This document shows, in pieces, positions 1 to 9,545 of a stretch of DNA of 64,000 nucleotides. The position numbers and the translations under genes are program-made. The notes beneath the pieces were generated by a model, which ran no database searches, was not told where the DNA came from, and was given only the letters and a program-made list of their open reading frames with translations. The stretch's first letter is position 1, and every line of letters begins with the position of its first letter. Origin of the DNA: Sorex araneus (Eukaryota > Chordata > Mammalia > Eulipotyphla > Soricidae); the NCBI RefSeq assembly GCF_027595985.1, contig NC_073307.1, positions 48,276,509-48,340,508 on the forward strand, written 5' to 3'.

Positions 1-106
1 ACTTCTGGCGGTGCTCAGGGGACCATATGGGATGCTGGGATTCAAACCCGGGTTGGCCGCGTGCAAGGCAAACGCCCTACCCACTGTGCTATCGCTCCAG
101 TCCCCA
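1..106 (-). mobile_element. SOR-type SINE (short-tail form), truncated by the window edge
   Basis: Read on the minus strand, this has the tRNA-like head ('gatagcacagtgggtagggcg', then B box 'ggtttgaatcc' with changes) and the 'cccatatggtcccctgagc' body of the short SINE form seen elsewhere in the window. The tail lies left of base 1. Mobilised by L1 in trans; no coding capacity. Confidence 0.85.
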
Positions 107-480
107 AAGTAAAACTTTTGATTCAATACTTTATTTAAACAAGTTGATCATAATGCAATTATTATGGTCTTTCAATGTTCCAACCTCAGTCCCACTACCA
201 GAGTGAATTTTCCTCCACCATTGTCTCCATTTTCCCAACCATCCCCCTGCCTGCCCCCTTATCAGGTTCACAATAACTCAGTTTATATTGCTTACTACAA
301 CAAAATTACTGGAGAAATTATCAAAAATCCTTCAATAAAAGAAAGTTTATAAATATAATTATAACAATTTTTTAACAACCACAGAGTTGTTAAGTCCTCA
401 GCTGAGTATTATTAAGCTGTTTGTTGCCAGTTGTTATTGTTTGTTATTGTTTTTGTCAAGTTTAGTTGGATTCTACATTA
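107..480 (-). mobile_element. old L1 3' UTR fragment
   Basis: The stretch shows the C-rich antisense pattern typical of shrew L1 3' UTRs: a 'caac..caatcccaccacc'-like motif, a run of 'cccc' and then 'ttactacaa..aaaattactgg'. It resembles the fragment at 30,365-30,760 and is far more diverged than the young L1s of copy B. No open reading frame of note. Confidence 0.6.
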
Positions 481-539
481 CTTTCCCATGTAAATCAGTG
501 TGCTTCTACTGGAATTTCAGTAATTTGGAATTTGGAGCT

Positions 540-1071
540 GTCACATGATATTAGCAAGAAAAATGGTCTCTGAATTTTAGGAATACCAGAAGGAAAGGGA
601 AAATGAAAGGTGAAAAAAAGACTCGTGGAAGAAATGATAACTAAGAACTTGCCAGGTCTCTGGAGTGAGGATTCTGAACAGATTCAAGAGTCCAAAAATC
701 ATTGAACAAAGTAGACTCAACAAAATTACACCAAGACACACTATAGTGAAAATGGTGAAGACAAAAGACAAAGATAGACTCCAAGGTTGCTAGAAAGAAA
801 AGTAAAACCTCAAATACAAGAGTGATATAAAAGCAAGAAATCAGTTGAATTACATAATCAAGGTACAGAATGAAAAAAAATCTTTTTGCCCAGAGTCCAC
901 TACCCTGCACAGCTGTTGTTTAGATTTGAGGAAAGGATGAAACAATTTTCAGACAAACAAGACCTGGCAAAATATGGAACAATTAAACCAAATACTGCAA
1001 TAATTACTGAAAGTTTGCTTATAAAAATCAAATACCACTTTACAAAATTACAACTCCACACACACAAAAAT
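540..1071 (+). mobile_element. old L1 ORF1 remnant
   Basis: Plus-strand translation in broken frames gives pieces resembling L1 ORF1: a 'LRIPEGKGK'-like segment near 575, then 'KIIEQSRLNKITPRH' and 'IVKM' near 700-755. These match the RNA-binding C-terminal half of ORF1p. Frameshifts and stops show it is dead. It ends at the target-site duplication of the next insertion. Confidence 0.6.
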
Positions 1072-1088
1072 GGCAACACAATATTTTA

Positions 1089-1432
1089 TTTTATTTTATT
1101 TTATTTTATTTTTATTTATTTATTTTTTTATTCTTATCTTTTCCGTATTTTATTTTATTTTATTTTATTTTATTTTTAATTTATTTATTTTTAATTAGAG
1201 AATCACCGTGAGGGTACAGTTACAGATTTATACACTTTTGTGCTTATACTTCCCTCATACAAAGTTTGGGAACCCATCCCTTCACCAGTGCCCATTCTCC
1301 ACCACCCGTAAACCCAGTGTCCCTCCCACCCTCCCCAATCCCATCTCCCCCCCACCCCACCCTGCCACTGTGGCAAGGCATTCCCTTCTGTTTTCTCTCT
1401 CTAATTAGCTGTTGTGGTTTGCAATAAAGGTG
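1089..1432 (-). mobile_element. 5'-truncated L1 3'-tail insertion with (TTTTA)n tail
   Basis: The insertion is flanked by a perfect 18-base target-site duplication, ggcaacacaatattttat, at 1072-1089 and 1433-1450 (the left copy merges into the tail). On the minus strand it is an L1 3' UTR end followed by an expanded TAAAA-type tail (1083-1190 on the plus strand reads TTTTA repeats). A severely 5'-truncated L1 retroposition event. Confidence 0.85.
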
Positions 1433-1892
1433 GGCAACACAATATTTTATATCAATAATCTCTCTTTTTTTAAATTTTATTTTATTGAATCACCATGTGG
1501 AAAATTACAATGCTTTCAGGCTTAAGTCTTAGCCATACAATGCTGAAACAACCGTCCCTTCACCAGTGCCCATATCCCACCACCGACGAAAAAAAAAAAC
1601 AACAAAAAAAACACAGTACACCTCCCATCCCGCCCCCCCTCACGCCCCCCCGCATTGTAACTGATAAATTTCACTTTACTTTCTATTTACTTTGGTTACA
1701 TTCAATATTTCAACACAAACCTCACCATTATTATTAGGAGCACCCCAATAGAGTCAGACCTGTTATGAAGAGAAATGAGGTCGAGAGGCCGCTACTGGTT
1801 TTGGATTTCTGTACTTTAACAACTAAGTCCAGGGAGATTTCTTCCAGATATTGGATCATTGCAAGCTTGTAAACCCCATCTGTGGTCGTCAT

Positions 1893-1901
1893 AATATGGC
1901 G
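1893..1901 (+). promoter_or_regulatory. candidate YY1-type site in monomer 1
   Basis: AATATGGCG matches the AANATGGCG core bound by YY1, a factor that positions transcription starts on L1 promoters in other mammals. The same word occurs at the same place in the other monomer. Motif match only; function is inferred. Confidence 0.35.
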
Positions 1902-2210
1902 ATCCCCACACCCTTCATCCCCGGGAAGGGACAGGCGAGAGAGAGAAATACCTTTCCTCTCCTGGGTGGGCATGGGGTTGCGGCTTAGTCCTCTGGCTGG
2001 AGACAATCTGCAAGGAGCTGCCCATGTTGAAGTTGGTTCAGCTGGGTCTGGATTCACACTCGTGCAGCTGCGGAGGAGCCGCACGCGCGTGCAGCCCCCA
2101 GGGTCACATCTCGGCAGCGGTGGGGGGGCCGGTGCCTCCCACCTTCCCAAGAGCACCCTCTCGTCCTTTTGCTGCAGTTTTTGTCGTAAAATCCCATCTG
2201 TGGTCGTCAT

Positions 2211-2219
2211 AATATGGCG
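2211..2219 (+). promoter_or_regulatory. candidate YY1-type site in monomer 2
   Basis: AATATGGCG again, exactly 318 bases from the first copy. Its conservation between monomers that differ elsewhere is weak support for a functional site. Confidence 0.35.
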
Positions 2220-2455
2220 TCCCCATGCCCTTCATTCCCAGGAAGGGACAGGCGAGAGAGAGAAATACCTTTCCCCTCCTGGGCGGGCATGGGGTTTCGG
2301 CTTAGTTCTCTGGCTGGAGACAATCTGCAAGGAGCTGCCCATGTTGAAGTTGGTTCAGCTGGGTCTGGATTCACGCTCGTGCAGCTGCGGAGGCGCCGCG
2401 TGCGCGTGCGGCCCCCGGGGTCACATCTCGGCAGCCAATAATCTCTCTTAATGTT

Positions 2456-2925
2456 AATAAAATAAAATATCTTGTAAATAGGTATATATTACCTGAATAG
2501 ATTAGAAAAGACAATCCATGTATTTGCTGCTTATAGGAAACACACCTAAACTCACAGGAAAATATAGGCTCAGAGTAAAAGGATGGAAAACAATCACTCA
2601 AGCTATTTTTATGTGGGAAAGTTATACTTATATCAAACCATATAATATTCAACTTCAAGAAAGTGATTAGAGATAGTTATAGACACTAATTATTGGTTAA
2701 GGAGACAATAGATCAAAAAGTACTAACTCTAATCAACATATATGCACCAAACAAAGGGTCAGCCAAGTTCATAAAGCAAAAGCTCAGAAATCTAAAATAA
2801 CACACTGGCAGAAATACATTAATAGTGAGAGATTTCTACACTCTATTTTTATCATTAGACAGATGAACCAGATAAAATATGAACCAGATAAAATATCGGT
2901 AAGGATACCCAAAGATACTTAAAGA
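2456..2925 (+). mobile_element. old L1 ORF2 endonuclease-region remnant
   Basis: Broken plus-strand frames give pieces that line up with the endonuclease domain of the young L1s: a 'CLLIGNTPK' counterpart of CLQETHL near 2530, 'IINIYAP'-like sequence near 2735 and an 'IVRDFYT' counterpart of the GDFN motif near 2825. The left edge of the segmental duplication (about 2587) lies inside it. Confidence 0.7.
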
Positions 2926-2929
2926 CGCT

Positions 2930-3186
2930 TCTAGCACTGTAGCACTGTAGCACTGTCATCTGTTGTTCATTAATTTGCTCGAGCAGGCACCAGTAACATC
3001 TCCATTGTGAGACTTCTTGTTACTGTTTCTGGCATATTGAATATGCCAAAGGTAGCTTGCCAGGCTCTGCCGTACAGGCGGGAAACTCAAGATAGCTTGC
3101 TGGGCTCTCTGAGAGGGAAGGAGGAATTGAATCCAGGTTAGCCACATGCAAGGCAAATGCCCTACCCACTGTGCTATCACTCCAAG
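2930..3186 (-). mobile_element. SOR-type SINE (long-body form)
   Basis: The minus strand carries the tRNA-like head at the right end (ending 'gtgctatcac' on the plus strand), then the body with 'gaatatgcc', 'gtctcacaatggaga' and the terminal repeat 'agcactgt' three times. Near full length. Absent from copy B because this part was deleted there. Confidence 0.85.
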
Positions 3187-3561
3187 ACACTTCTAGAAAT
3201 GAAAGTTTTAGAACAATTTCCCTAATGAATATCAACACAAACATTTATTTTGTATTTCTCGTTATGAATAATCCCCTAAAATGATCCAAAAATGTTTCCT
3301 TAGAGAAGGTGTGTGAAGATTGTTGTATCCCACCCTGGAGCCATTAATCCCTTGTATAAAGGATCACTAACATGTTGTTACAGATTGAGCATTGTGTGCT
3401 AATACACACATATTCATATATGTACACATATGTATATATTTTAATGGAGGTTTATTGCCTTCTACTTTACACCCCATTAAATGTGGTATGCTACTCTTGG
3501 TACATCAGGGTATAGAGTATGATATGTCATGTGACTGCAAATGTGGCAACGTGCTCCAGGA
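3187..3561. other. non-coding stretch, nothing recognised
   Basis: AT-rich sequence with a short alternating purine-pyrimidine run ('acatatgtatatat' near 3425) and no convincing ORF or repeat match. It falls in the roughly 815 bases that are missing from copy B at 28,8xx. Confidence 0.5.
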
Positions 3562-4003
3562 ATTCTAAAATTTTAAATAGGGTGATACGGCTGGAGTTAA
3601 TTTTTTAAGATGGTGACTTTGGGGTCTGGAGGCATCTATGCAGCTTGTTGCTCTCTTCCGAGATTTATCTGTGAGTCTCTGGATGATGGCCATTAATGAG
3701 CTTATTTGGTGCCAGAGGTTGTTCATGGGCATGACTGCCAAGCTCCTGGAAGAACAGGGGGAAAGGGGGAGGTTGCCCACTCTAGACTATATGCAAGCCT
3801 GGAGATTTTCCCTTTGGGATTTTTGGATCTGGATTCCTGTGTTCTCCTGCTCTGGGAACTTTTAAGCAATGTGTCTTTAACTGTTACTACCTCATTGGGG
3901 TTGTCTCCTTGTCCCTCTGGGACTCCAACGATGGTAATGTGTGTTCCTCTTGAATTTATCCTATAGTTGTCTTGCCTGCCCCTGAGCTATTTTGAGGTCT
4001 AGT
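3562..4003 (-). mobile_element. L1 ORF1 remnant joined to an unnamed dispersed repeat
   Basis: Bases 3870-4003 are antisense to L1 ORF1; they align with 48,985-49,130 of the young L1 ('gagctattttgaggtc', 'gttcctcttgaattta'). Bases 3610-3870 contain the core 'tctctggatgatggccatta', also seen diverged at about 6,100 and, inverted, at about 9,900. The copy B counterpart (28,838 onward) continues through ORF1 to about 29,680, whereas here it breaks off at 4003 into an RTE fragment. Confidence 0.6.
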
Positions 4004-4803
4004 CCAGCAGTCGTCTCTGAATCGCATTACATGACCGGCCGATCTGATTTTTGATGCCTTGGCAAACGAGACAGTGTCCCTGATTTTTGACCGTTAATGG
4101 AGGTCAGAACTCCGGATTCCTTCTCTCACTTGAGTGAGACATGATATTCCTAGCATAGCTCTTTCGATTCCTCTTTGGGATACCCTAATAGCATTCTCAT
4201 CCTGTTTGCGTAGGGCCCAGGTCTCTGAGGCATATGTTAGTGCAGGAAGAATGGTGGAATTGAAAAGATGTGCCTGGAATTGGAGGTTCTTCGTTCTCTT
4301 AACCACGACGCTCTTGAAGGCATTCCATGTTGCTCTCTTCCTCCTGCGCAGTTCTGGCACCAAGTCTTTCCTCATGTTGATTTCTCGACCCAGGTACACA
4401 TAGCTGCTGCATTCAGAGATGTTCATTCCATTGAGAGCAAATGGAACTTCAGGGACCAGTTCGTTTTTCATGAACATCGTCTTGTTGAAATTCAGCTGCA
4501 GTCCGACCTTTCCACACCCGTGGTCGAAATCGGCCAGCATTTGTGCCGCTTGGTTAATGTTTGGTGTTATGAGAACGATGTCATCAGCGAAGCGGAGGTG
4601 GTGTGATTGCCGACCGACTATCTTCACTCTCATTCCTTCCCATTCCAGTCACCACATGATGTTCTTGAGGGCGGCACTGAAGAGTTTTGGTGAAATGGTA
4701 TCACCCTGCTGCACCCCTCTCTTTACATTAATGATCACTTCCTTGAGGAATGGTGAGATCCTGGAGGTAGAATCCACAATACAGCTTACGGAGGATTTGT
4801 TAC
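4004..4803 (-). mobile_element. RTE-clade retrotransposon reverse transcriptase fragment (dead)
   Basis: A single minus-strand frame runs the whole length, broken by TGA at 4649-4651 and TAA at 4094-4096. In order it encodes RT motif 'VKRGVQQGDTISPKLF', the catalytic 'LRFADDIVL' (FADD at 4580-4591), the 'NFNKT' block, 'YVYLGREI', 'LPALTYASETWAL', 'ERAMLGIS', and after the TAA 'SKIRSAGHVMRF'. That order and wording is characteristic of RTE-type non-LTR elements of animals, not L1, and not of the BovB type that I know. Both ends are abrupt, with no tail or target-site duplication. Codon use is GC-richer than the surroundings. It is absent from the equivalent place in copy B. Confidence 0.88.
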
Positions 4804-4935
4804 ATATTTTTTATTAAGTAATAATGCAATAATATTTGCATATTATTGACATGTAAATTAATATTTGCATATTAATAATATGCAACTTATTATAATATCA
4901 GTTCCTAAAGAAATAGCTACTGGAGTAAAACACAT
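4804..4935. other. AT-rich spacer
   Basis: Dominated by repeats of 'atatttgcatatta' with local inverted symmetry; not coding. Homology to copy B resumes at about 4,901 (copy B 32,009). Confidence 0.5.
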
Positions 4936-4951
4936 AAGAAATAAGTTACCT

Positions 4952-5425
4952 CATAATAGAAGAATAACACCTAAGGATAGTAGAGATAAAGTCCAGAAGG
5001 GTAGCCCCACAGCTTGGAAGCTGATCTCATGTGCTGGGGGAAAAGGCAGGTGGGATGGAGAAGGGACCCCTAAGCAATTGATGGTTGGAGGGATCACTTG
5101 GGATGTTAGATGCGTGCTGAAAGTAGGCTATGGACCAAACATGATGGCTGTTTAGTGCCTATGTTGCAAATCATAACATCCAAAAGGAGAGAGAGTAAGA
5201 GGGAATGTGTCTGCCATAGAGTCAGGGGGTAGGAAGAGGTGGGGGTGCTAGGAAGGACACAGGGAATATTGGTGGTGGACAATGGGCACTGGTGGAGGGA
5301 TGGGTACTCGAACATTGATTGAAATGTAATCACGGAAATTTGTAAATCTGTAACTGTATCTCATGATGATTCACTAAATTGAAAAGAAATAAAAAATAAA
5401 TCCAAAAATAAATAAATAAAAAAAA
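4952..5425 (+). mobile_element. L1 3'-tail insertion specific to copy A
   Basis: Flanked by the 16-base duplication aagaaataagttacct (4936-4951 and 5426-5441) and ending in an A-rich tail with two AATAAA-like words. Content is an L1 3' UTR in the sense direction ('gggcactggtggagggatgg' near 5285). Copy B holds the single-copy empty site near 32,050, so this landed after the duplication. Confidence 0.92.
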
Positions 5426-5441
5426 AAGAAATAAGTTACCT

Positions 5442-5697
5442 GTTCTCTTGATTTATGCGCTGAATCTGCAAGAACATCATGAAAACAATGTAGGAGGTGG
5501 AAGTAATCTGAGAGAAAAGGTAGAAATTTCACCATATAAAAAGCTAAAAAGGATAAAGACATTTTGACATCTTTGCATGGAGTACCATGTTTAAAATGCC
5601 TTAAAAATGTCAAATAAACAATTACTACAAGAAAATTACCATTTAATGTTCATAAGTTATAATTATTACTATTGAATTGAAATTAAATACATTATTT
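5442..5697. other. non-coding, shared with copy B
   Basis: AT-rich sequence with no recognised repeat. It matches copy B at about 32,061-32,328 with a few percent differences. Confidence 0.5.
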
Positions 5698-5850
5698 TTC
5701 TTTTTGTTTTTTTGGCCACACCTAGCTGTACTCAGGGCTTACTTCTAGCTCTGTGCTCAAGGATCACTCCTAAAGAGATGGAGTACCATTTGGGGTGCCA
5801 GGGATTGAACTTGGGCTGACATCATGCAAGGCAAATCTCTCCAGTCCCAT
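5698..5850 (-). mobile_element. old SINE, short-tail form
   Basis: The antisense pattern 'ggccacacctagctgtactcagggc ... ggattgaacttgggctgac ... gcaaggcaa' is the short SINE form with many changes, so this copy is old. Shared with copy B (32,329-32,480). Confidence 0.75.
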
Positions 5851-5861
5851 TCTACATTATT

Positions 5862-6060
5862 TTAATCACTGTATCACTGTCATTCTGTTGTTCATCGATT
5901 CGCTCGAGTGGGCGCCAGTAACGTCTTCATTTGTCCCTGTCGTGTGCTAGTGTAGCCTGATGTGTCTGCTCGCTCCAGCAACACGAGGAGCACGGTTGTT
6001 GTTACTGTTTTTGGCACATCAGAAACATCACGGGAGATTTCCAGGCTCTGTCATGTGGGG
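5862..6060 (-). mobile_element. SINE, long-body variant with an extra internal segment
   Basis: The tail and body of the long SINE form ('ttgttcatcgattcgctcga', 'gcgccagtaacgtcttcat') are followed by 'tgtccctgtcgtgtgctagt' and 'caacacgaggagcacggttg', which ordinary copies here lack, before 'gttactgtttttggcacat' resumes. The head is missing. Copy B has the same variant at 32,500-32,690. Confidence 0.7.
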
Positions 6061-6480
6061 AAAAAAATAAATAAGAATAAAGAGGTCCAGGAAAAGTTGT
6101 GTCACTCTCTTCCAGGAGCTTTGTTTTATAGTCTCTGGATCTTGGCCATTGATGAGATTACATGGCGCTGGGGGGGAGTTTGTAGGTGTGACTTCCAAGC
6201 TACTGGAAAACTGGGGATCTGGGTGGAGGAGGCCCAGTCCCAGTCTGAGCAGGCTTGGAGATCTCAGCCACGGGTCCCGCATATGTGGGTTCCTCTGTCA
6301 GTTCCTTCATGGGTGAAGGTCGTCTGAGTGTGGAGAGTCGCTTTGAACATGGCTGTGGCTGGGTTCTGGAGATTTTAGGCTGCCAGGGCTCTGCTCTGGG
6401 TGGGAAGGGAAGCTTAACCCGCCTCCCTCCGAGAGGGCCCAGTGAAGACAGCTTAGTGCGGGGACAGGAAATTCTGCTAT
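6061..6480 (+). repeat. unnamed dispersed repeat
   Basis: A G-rich segment starting near 'aaagaggtccaggaaaagtt'. Its core 'ctctcttccaggagctttg' plus 'tctctggatcttggccatt' recurs at 3,640 and, inverted, at 9,900. I see no protein in it and cannot place it in a class; an LTR or untranslated leader of an old retroelement is possible. Copy B version at 32,691-33,115. Confidence 0.5.
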
Positions 6481-6685
6481 TTTAATAATACAAATTAAAA
6501 TTTTGGGATTACCAATAACTAAATTAGCTTTAAATTATATGGTGGTTTTCTTATTTACAAAACCAGTTTAACAATGTATTGTATATGTTTCTTGGTAGAA
6601 TCAGTTGGACCTGACATCCACGTATGAAACACCTGTAGTATATGCCAGCCTCAACATGGTCAGCAACAAAAAGTTGGGTTCAATT

Positions 6686-6860
6686 TTATTTTGTTTTTTG
6701 TTCTGGAGCCATGACTGTCTGTGCTCAGAGCCTACTCCTTATCCTTCATTCAGGGATCGCTCCTCATGTATTTGGAGGAGTATAAGATATTTCAGGGATA
6801 GAACCCAAGTCAGCTGCATGAAAGACAAGCTCTTTATCTTCTCAAGCATCCTGGGTTCAA
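6686..6860 (-). mobile_element. old SINE, short-tail form
   Basis: Antisense remnants 'gagccatgactgtctgtgctca', 'cagggatcgctcct' and 'gggatagaacccaagtcagctgcatg' mark a diverged short-form SINE with its T-rich end at the left. Shared with copy B (33,308-33,495). Confidence 0.7.
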
Positions 6861-7390
6861 TTTTCTGATTCATCCACCCATTATGTACCTTTAGAGTAAT
6901 GAGTCTTGGTCACTGATGTTAAGCAAAAACTTTGAAATAGAGAAATTAAAATTTTTTTAAATTTTATTGAATCACTGTGAGATAGTTACAAGAAATAAAG
7001 AAATTTAATTCCTTCTTTACACATAATTCTGATCATTTATGTAACTGGTTATTATTTCTTCGGTAAATATTTATTTACGAGGAGCTCTTTATGTGCATCA
7101 CTGTTTCAGTTATGAAGAATTTTCTAACTTTTTCATCTGTGAAATCTTGTGTTACACCATAAAATTTAAATGATTACTTGACCAAAGTATTCTTGTTTAG
7201 ATGGTAGTGACATGGATGTGAGTAAAGATTAAGAAGGATACACTCTGCAGTCTCCAACTGGCTATCACTACAGTTAGGAGCACTTATCAGTGGAAAAATT
7301 ACCTCAAGTTCTATTTCACCGTTATCAGTTAAATGAGTCTAATGACATGGCTCTGGGAAGAGATGTCAGGGACCTCTAAAGTACAGGTTA
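6861..7390. other. non-coding; minor L1-tail scrap and the site of a 1.5-kb copy difference
   Basis: About 50 bases at 6,950-6,995 ('ttttattgaatcactgtgag') are an L1 3'-end scrap. At about 7,201 copy B has 1,545 extra bases (33,842-35,386) that are missing here. The remainder is AT-rich with no recognised feature. Confidence 0.5.
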
Positions 7391-7680
7391 CAGGCCAACC
7401 TATAGCACAGTGGGTAGGGCGTGCACGTGGCCTTGCACATGGCCGACCTGTGCAAGTTCGGTTCCTCCGTCCCTCTCAGAGAGCCTGGCAAGCTACCGAG
7501 AGTATCCAGCCCACACAGCAAACCCTGGCAAACTACTTGTGGCATATTCGGTATGCCAAAAACAGTAACAGTAATGGAGACATTACTGGTGTCCACTCAA
7601 GCAAATTGATGAACAACGGGACAACAGAGCTACAGTGCTACAACCCAACAGAAACAACAGTGATACAGTGCTACAACCCA
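7391..7680 (+). mobile_element. SOR-type SINE (long-body form)
   Basis: Sense copy: 'atagcacagtgggtagggcg' head, a small duplication of the 'gcacgtggcc' segment, B box changed to 'ggttcctcc', then body with 'ggagacattactggtg' and the final 'tacagtgctacaaccca' repeats. Copy B version at 35,577-35,850. Confidence 0.88.
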
Positions 7681-7879
7681 ACAAAAACATTCTATTTTTT
7701 GAATGGAAAAGAAAAAAGGCAAAGTTGCAAAAGGCTGTGACAGTTGATGTGAAATTGATAACTCCCAATATAAAAATGATTCATAAAAAGTTATTCTGCT
7801 GTGACTTATATATCTAATTTTGCATGATGATTTCAAGGTTTATGCATATGATAGTAAGTGCCATAATTTATTTAGATTA

Positions 7880-8030
7880 GACTATACCACCCGCATGGCA
7901 GAGCCTGGCAAGCTACCTGTGGCATATTCAATATGCCAAAAACAGTAACAATTCTCACAATGGAGACATTACTGGTGCCCACTCAAGCAAATCGATGAAT
8001 AACGGGATGACAGTGCTATTTAAAAACAGA
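7880..8030 (+). mobile_element. SINE 3' half (long-body form)
   Basis: Starts within the body ('ggcagagcctggcaagct') and ends 'gggatgacagtgctatt'; the tRNA-like head is missing. Copy B version at 36,047-36,175. Confidence 0.8.
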
Positions 8031-8207
8031 ATGATATCCTGTTGAAGATTTTTGTCATATTTTGGTTATCAATTCCACAATCAAAGCATATTTATTATAT
8101 TGCTTCTAAATTTGGGAACTTGTGAATAATATGGTTATATGCATAAGTATGCAAAAACCTCTTTGGGTCTTTGTTTAAATTCTTCACATATATCAAGAGT
8201 AGAGGGA

Positions 8208-8380
8208 CTGGAGCATTAGACAGAGGGTAGGGCGTTTTCCTTGCATGCAATTGATTCAGGTTGTATCCCTGACATCCTATATGGTGCCCTGAGCCATGCC
8301 AGTATTGTTTACTGAGCTCAGGCAAGGATTAAGCCCTGAGCACTACCAGGTTGGCCAAAAATTAAAACAAAAACAAAAAT
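8208..8380 (+). mobile_element. old SINE (short-tail form)
   Basis: Sense copy with degenerate head ('gggactggagcattagacag'), 'gggcgttttccttgcatgca', 'acatcctatatggtgccctg' and an A-rich end ('aaaattaaaacaaaaacaaa'). Copy B version at 36,360-36,535. Confidence 0.8.
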
Positions 8381-8416
8381 GTAAGGAAGAAATTGTTGTC
8401 ATGCCATACAATAATT

Positions 8417-8603
8417 ATATTTTTATTATTTTATTTTAGGCTTTGGGGTCAGACCTGGTGTTGTTCATGGGTTACTGCTGGCTCTGTGCTCAGGAATTAC
8501 TCCTGGAGATCTTGGGGGACCATGTGGAGTGTTGGAGATTGAACCTAGGTCAGCTATGTGCAAGGCAAGCACCCTACCCACTGTACTATCTCTACAACCT
8601 CAG
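8417..8603 (-). mobile_element. old SINE (short-tail form)
   Basis: Antisense short-form copy: T-rich end at left, 'ctggctctgtgctcaggaat', 'gggggaccatgtggag', head ending 'ccctacccactgtactatct'. Copy B version at 36,572-36,758. Confidence 0.8.
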
Positions 8604-8624
8604 TAATTATATTATATACATATA

Positions 8625-9545
8625 TTCTGAATCACAGTGAGATATAATTACAAAGTTTTCATGATTGAGTTTCAGTCATACAATGATCAAGCAACCATCC
8701 TTCCACCAGTGTACATTTGCAACACCCGTGTTCCCAATATCCCTCCTGCCATCCCCACCCGACCCGGCCCTATGTCTCTGTGACAGACACCTTTCTTCTG
8801 ACTCTCTACTTTGGGGCATTATGGTTTGCAATAAAGATACTGAGAGGCCATCATATTTGGTCCTTAGTCTACTTTCAGCACATATCTCCTATCCTGAGAG
8901 ATATCTCCAACCATCATTGACTTAGTGATCCCTTCTCTATCCCAGCTGCTTTCTGCCCCAGCTTGTGAGGCAGGCTTCCAAGCATGGAGCAATCTTCTGA
9001 CCCTTGTCTCTATTGTCCTTGGGTGTTAGTCTCATATTATGTAATTTTATATTCCACAAATGAGTGCAGTCATTCTGTGTCTGTCCCTCTCTTTCTGACT
9101 CATTTTACTTAGCATGATACTCTCCCTGTTCATCCACTTATAAGAAAATTTCATGACTTCATCTTTCCAAACAGCTGAAAAGTATTCCATTGTGTAGATG
9201 TACCATGATTTATTTACCCAGTCGTCTGTTTAGGGATGCTTTTCAGGTTGTTTCCAGATTCTGGCTATTGTGAACAGTGTTGCAATGAACATACAGGTGC
9301 AGAGGTCATTTATAATGTGCTTTTTTGCACTCCCAGGATATATTCCCAGAAGTGGTATTGCTTGGTTATATGGAAGCTCAGTTTCTATTTTTTAAGGAAT
9401 GCCCATATTGTTTTCCAGAAGGGCTGGACTAGTTCTTCTGGAGCATTCCCACCAACAATGAAAGAGTCCCATTCTCCCTACATCTGCGCCAGCACTGATT
9501 GTTTATGCTCTTTTTGCTGTGTGCCAGTCTCTGTGGTGTAATGTA
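8625..9545 (-). mobile_element. old L1 fragment: 3' UTR and ORF2 C-terminal end
   Basis: Antisense L1 3' UTR (8,625-9,040) passes into the end of ORF2 (9,050-9,545; 'tattccattgtgtagatgta' and 'ttctggctattgtgaacagt' align with 37,440-37,530 of the young L1). The homologous fragment in copy B is the landing site of both young L1s, at positions matching 8,652 and 9,640 here. Confidence 0.85.

Larger units (their letters stand above)
1467..2435 (-). mobile_element. ORF-less L1 derivative: tandem GC-rich 5' monomers joined to an L1 3' UTR
   Basis: A target-site duplication caataatctctctt flanks it (1453-1466 and 2436-2449), so this is one integration unit of about 970 bp. Read on the minus strand it begins with a partial GC-rich monomer (2435-2192), then a full 318-base monomer (2191-1874), then an L1 3' UTR collinear with that of the young L1s (1873-1467) and a poly(A) tail. 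The 3' UTR part starts within about 10 bases of where the ORF2 stop lies in the full L1, so both ORFs are missing. It is either an internally deleted or spliced L1 transcript, or a member of a non-autonomous SVA-like family. It lies outside the duplicated unit. Confidence 0.8.
1874..2435 (-). repeat. tandem GC-rich monomers, 318-base period (1.8 copies)
   Basis: The segment beginning 'catctgtggtcgtcataata' at about 1877 recurs at about 2195, followed by near-identical sequence: 'gggaagggacaggcgagag', 'ggctggagacaatctgcaag' and 'gtcacatctcggcagc'. The left copy has an extra C-rich 70-base end (2120-2190). The copies differ by scattered CpG changes. The arrangement resembles promoter monomers at the 5' end of mouse L1, although the sequence is unlike the 5' UTRs of the two young L1s here. 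Confidence 0.85.

Noticed and set aside
1072-2449. Two adjacent insertions read as one larger composite element
   Set aside because: Each has its own distinct target-site duplication (ggcaacacaatattttat and caataatctctctt), so they are separate events.
1734-2451. Long ORFs on both strands (189 and 158 codons) in the GC-rich block
   Set aside because: They run through tandem monomers and an L1 3' UTR, repeat themselves with the monomer period, and exist because GC-rich DNA has few stops.
4094-4633. 179-codon ORF as a live host gene
   Set aside because: It is the middle of an RTE reverse transcriptase. The same frame continues on both sides beyond stop codons, so it is a dead fragment.
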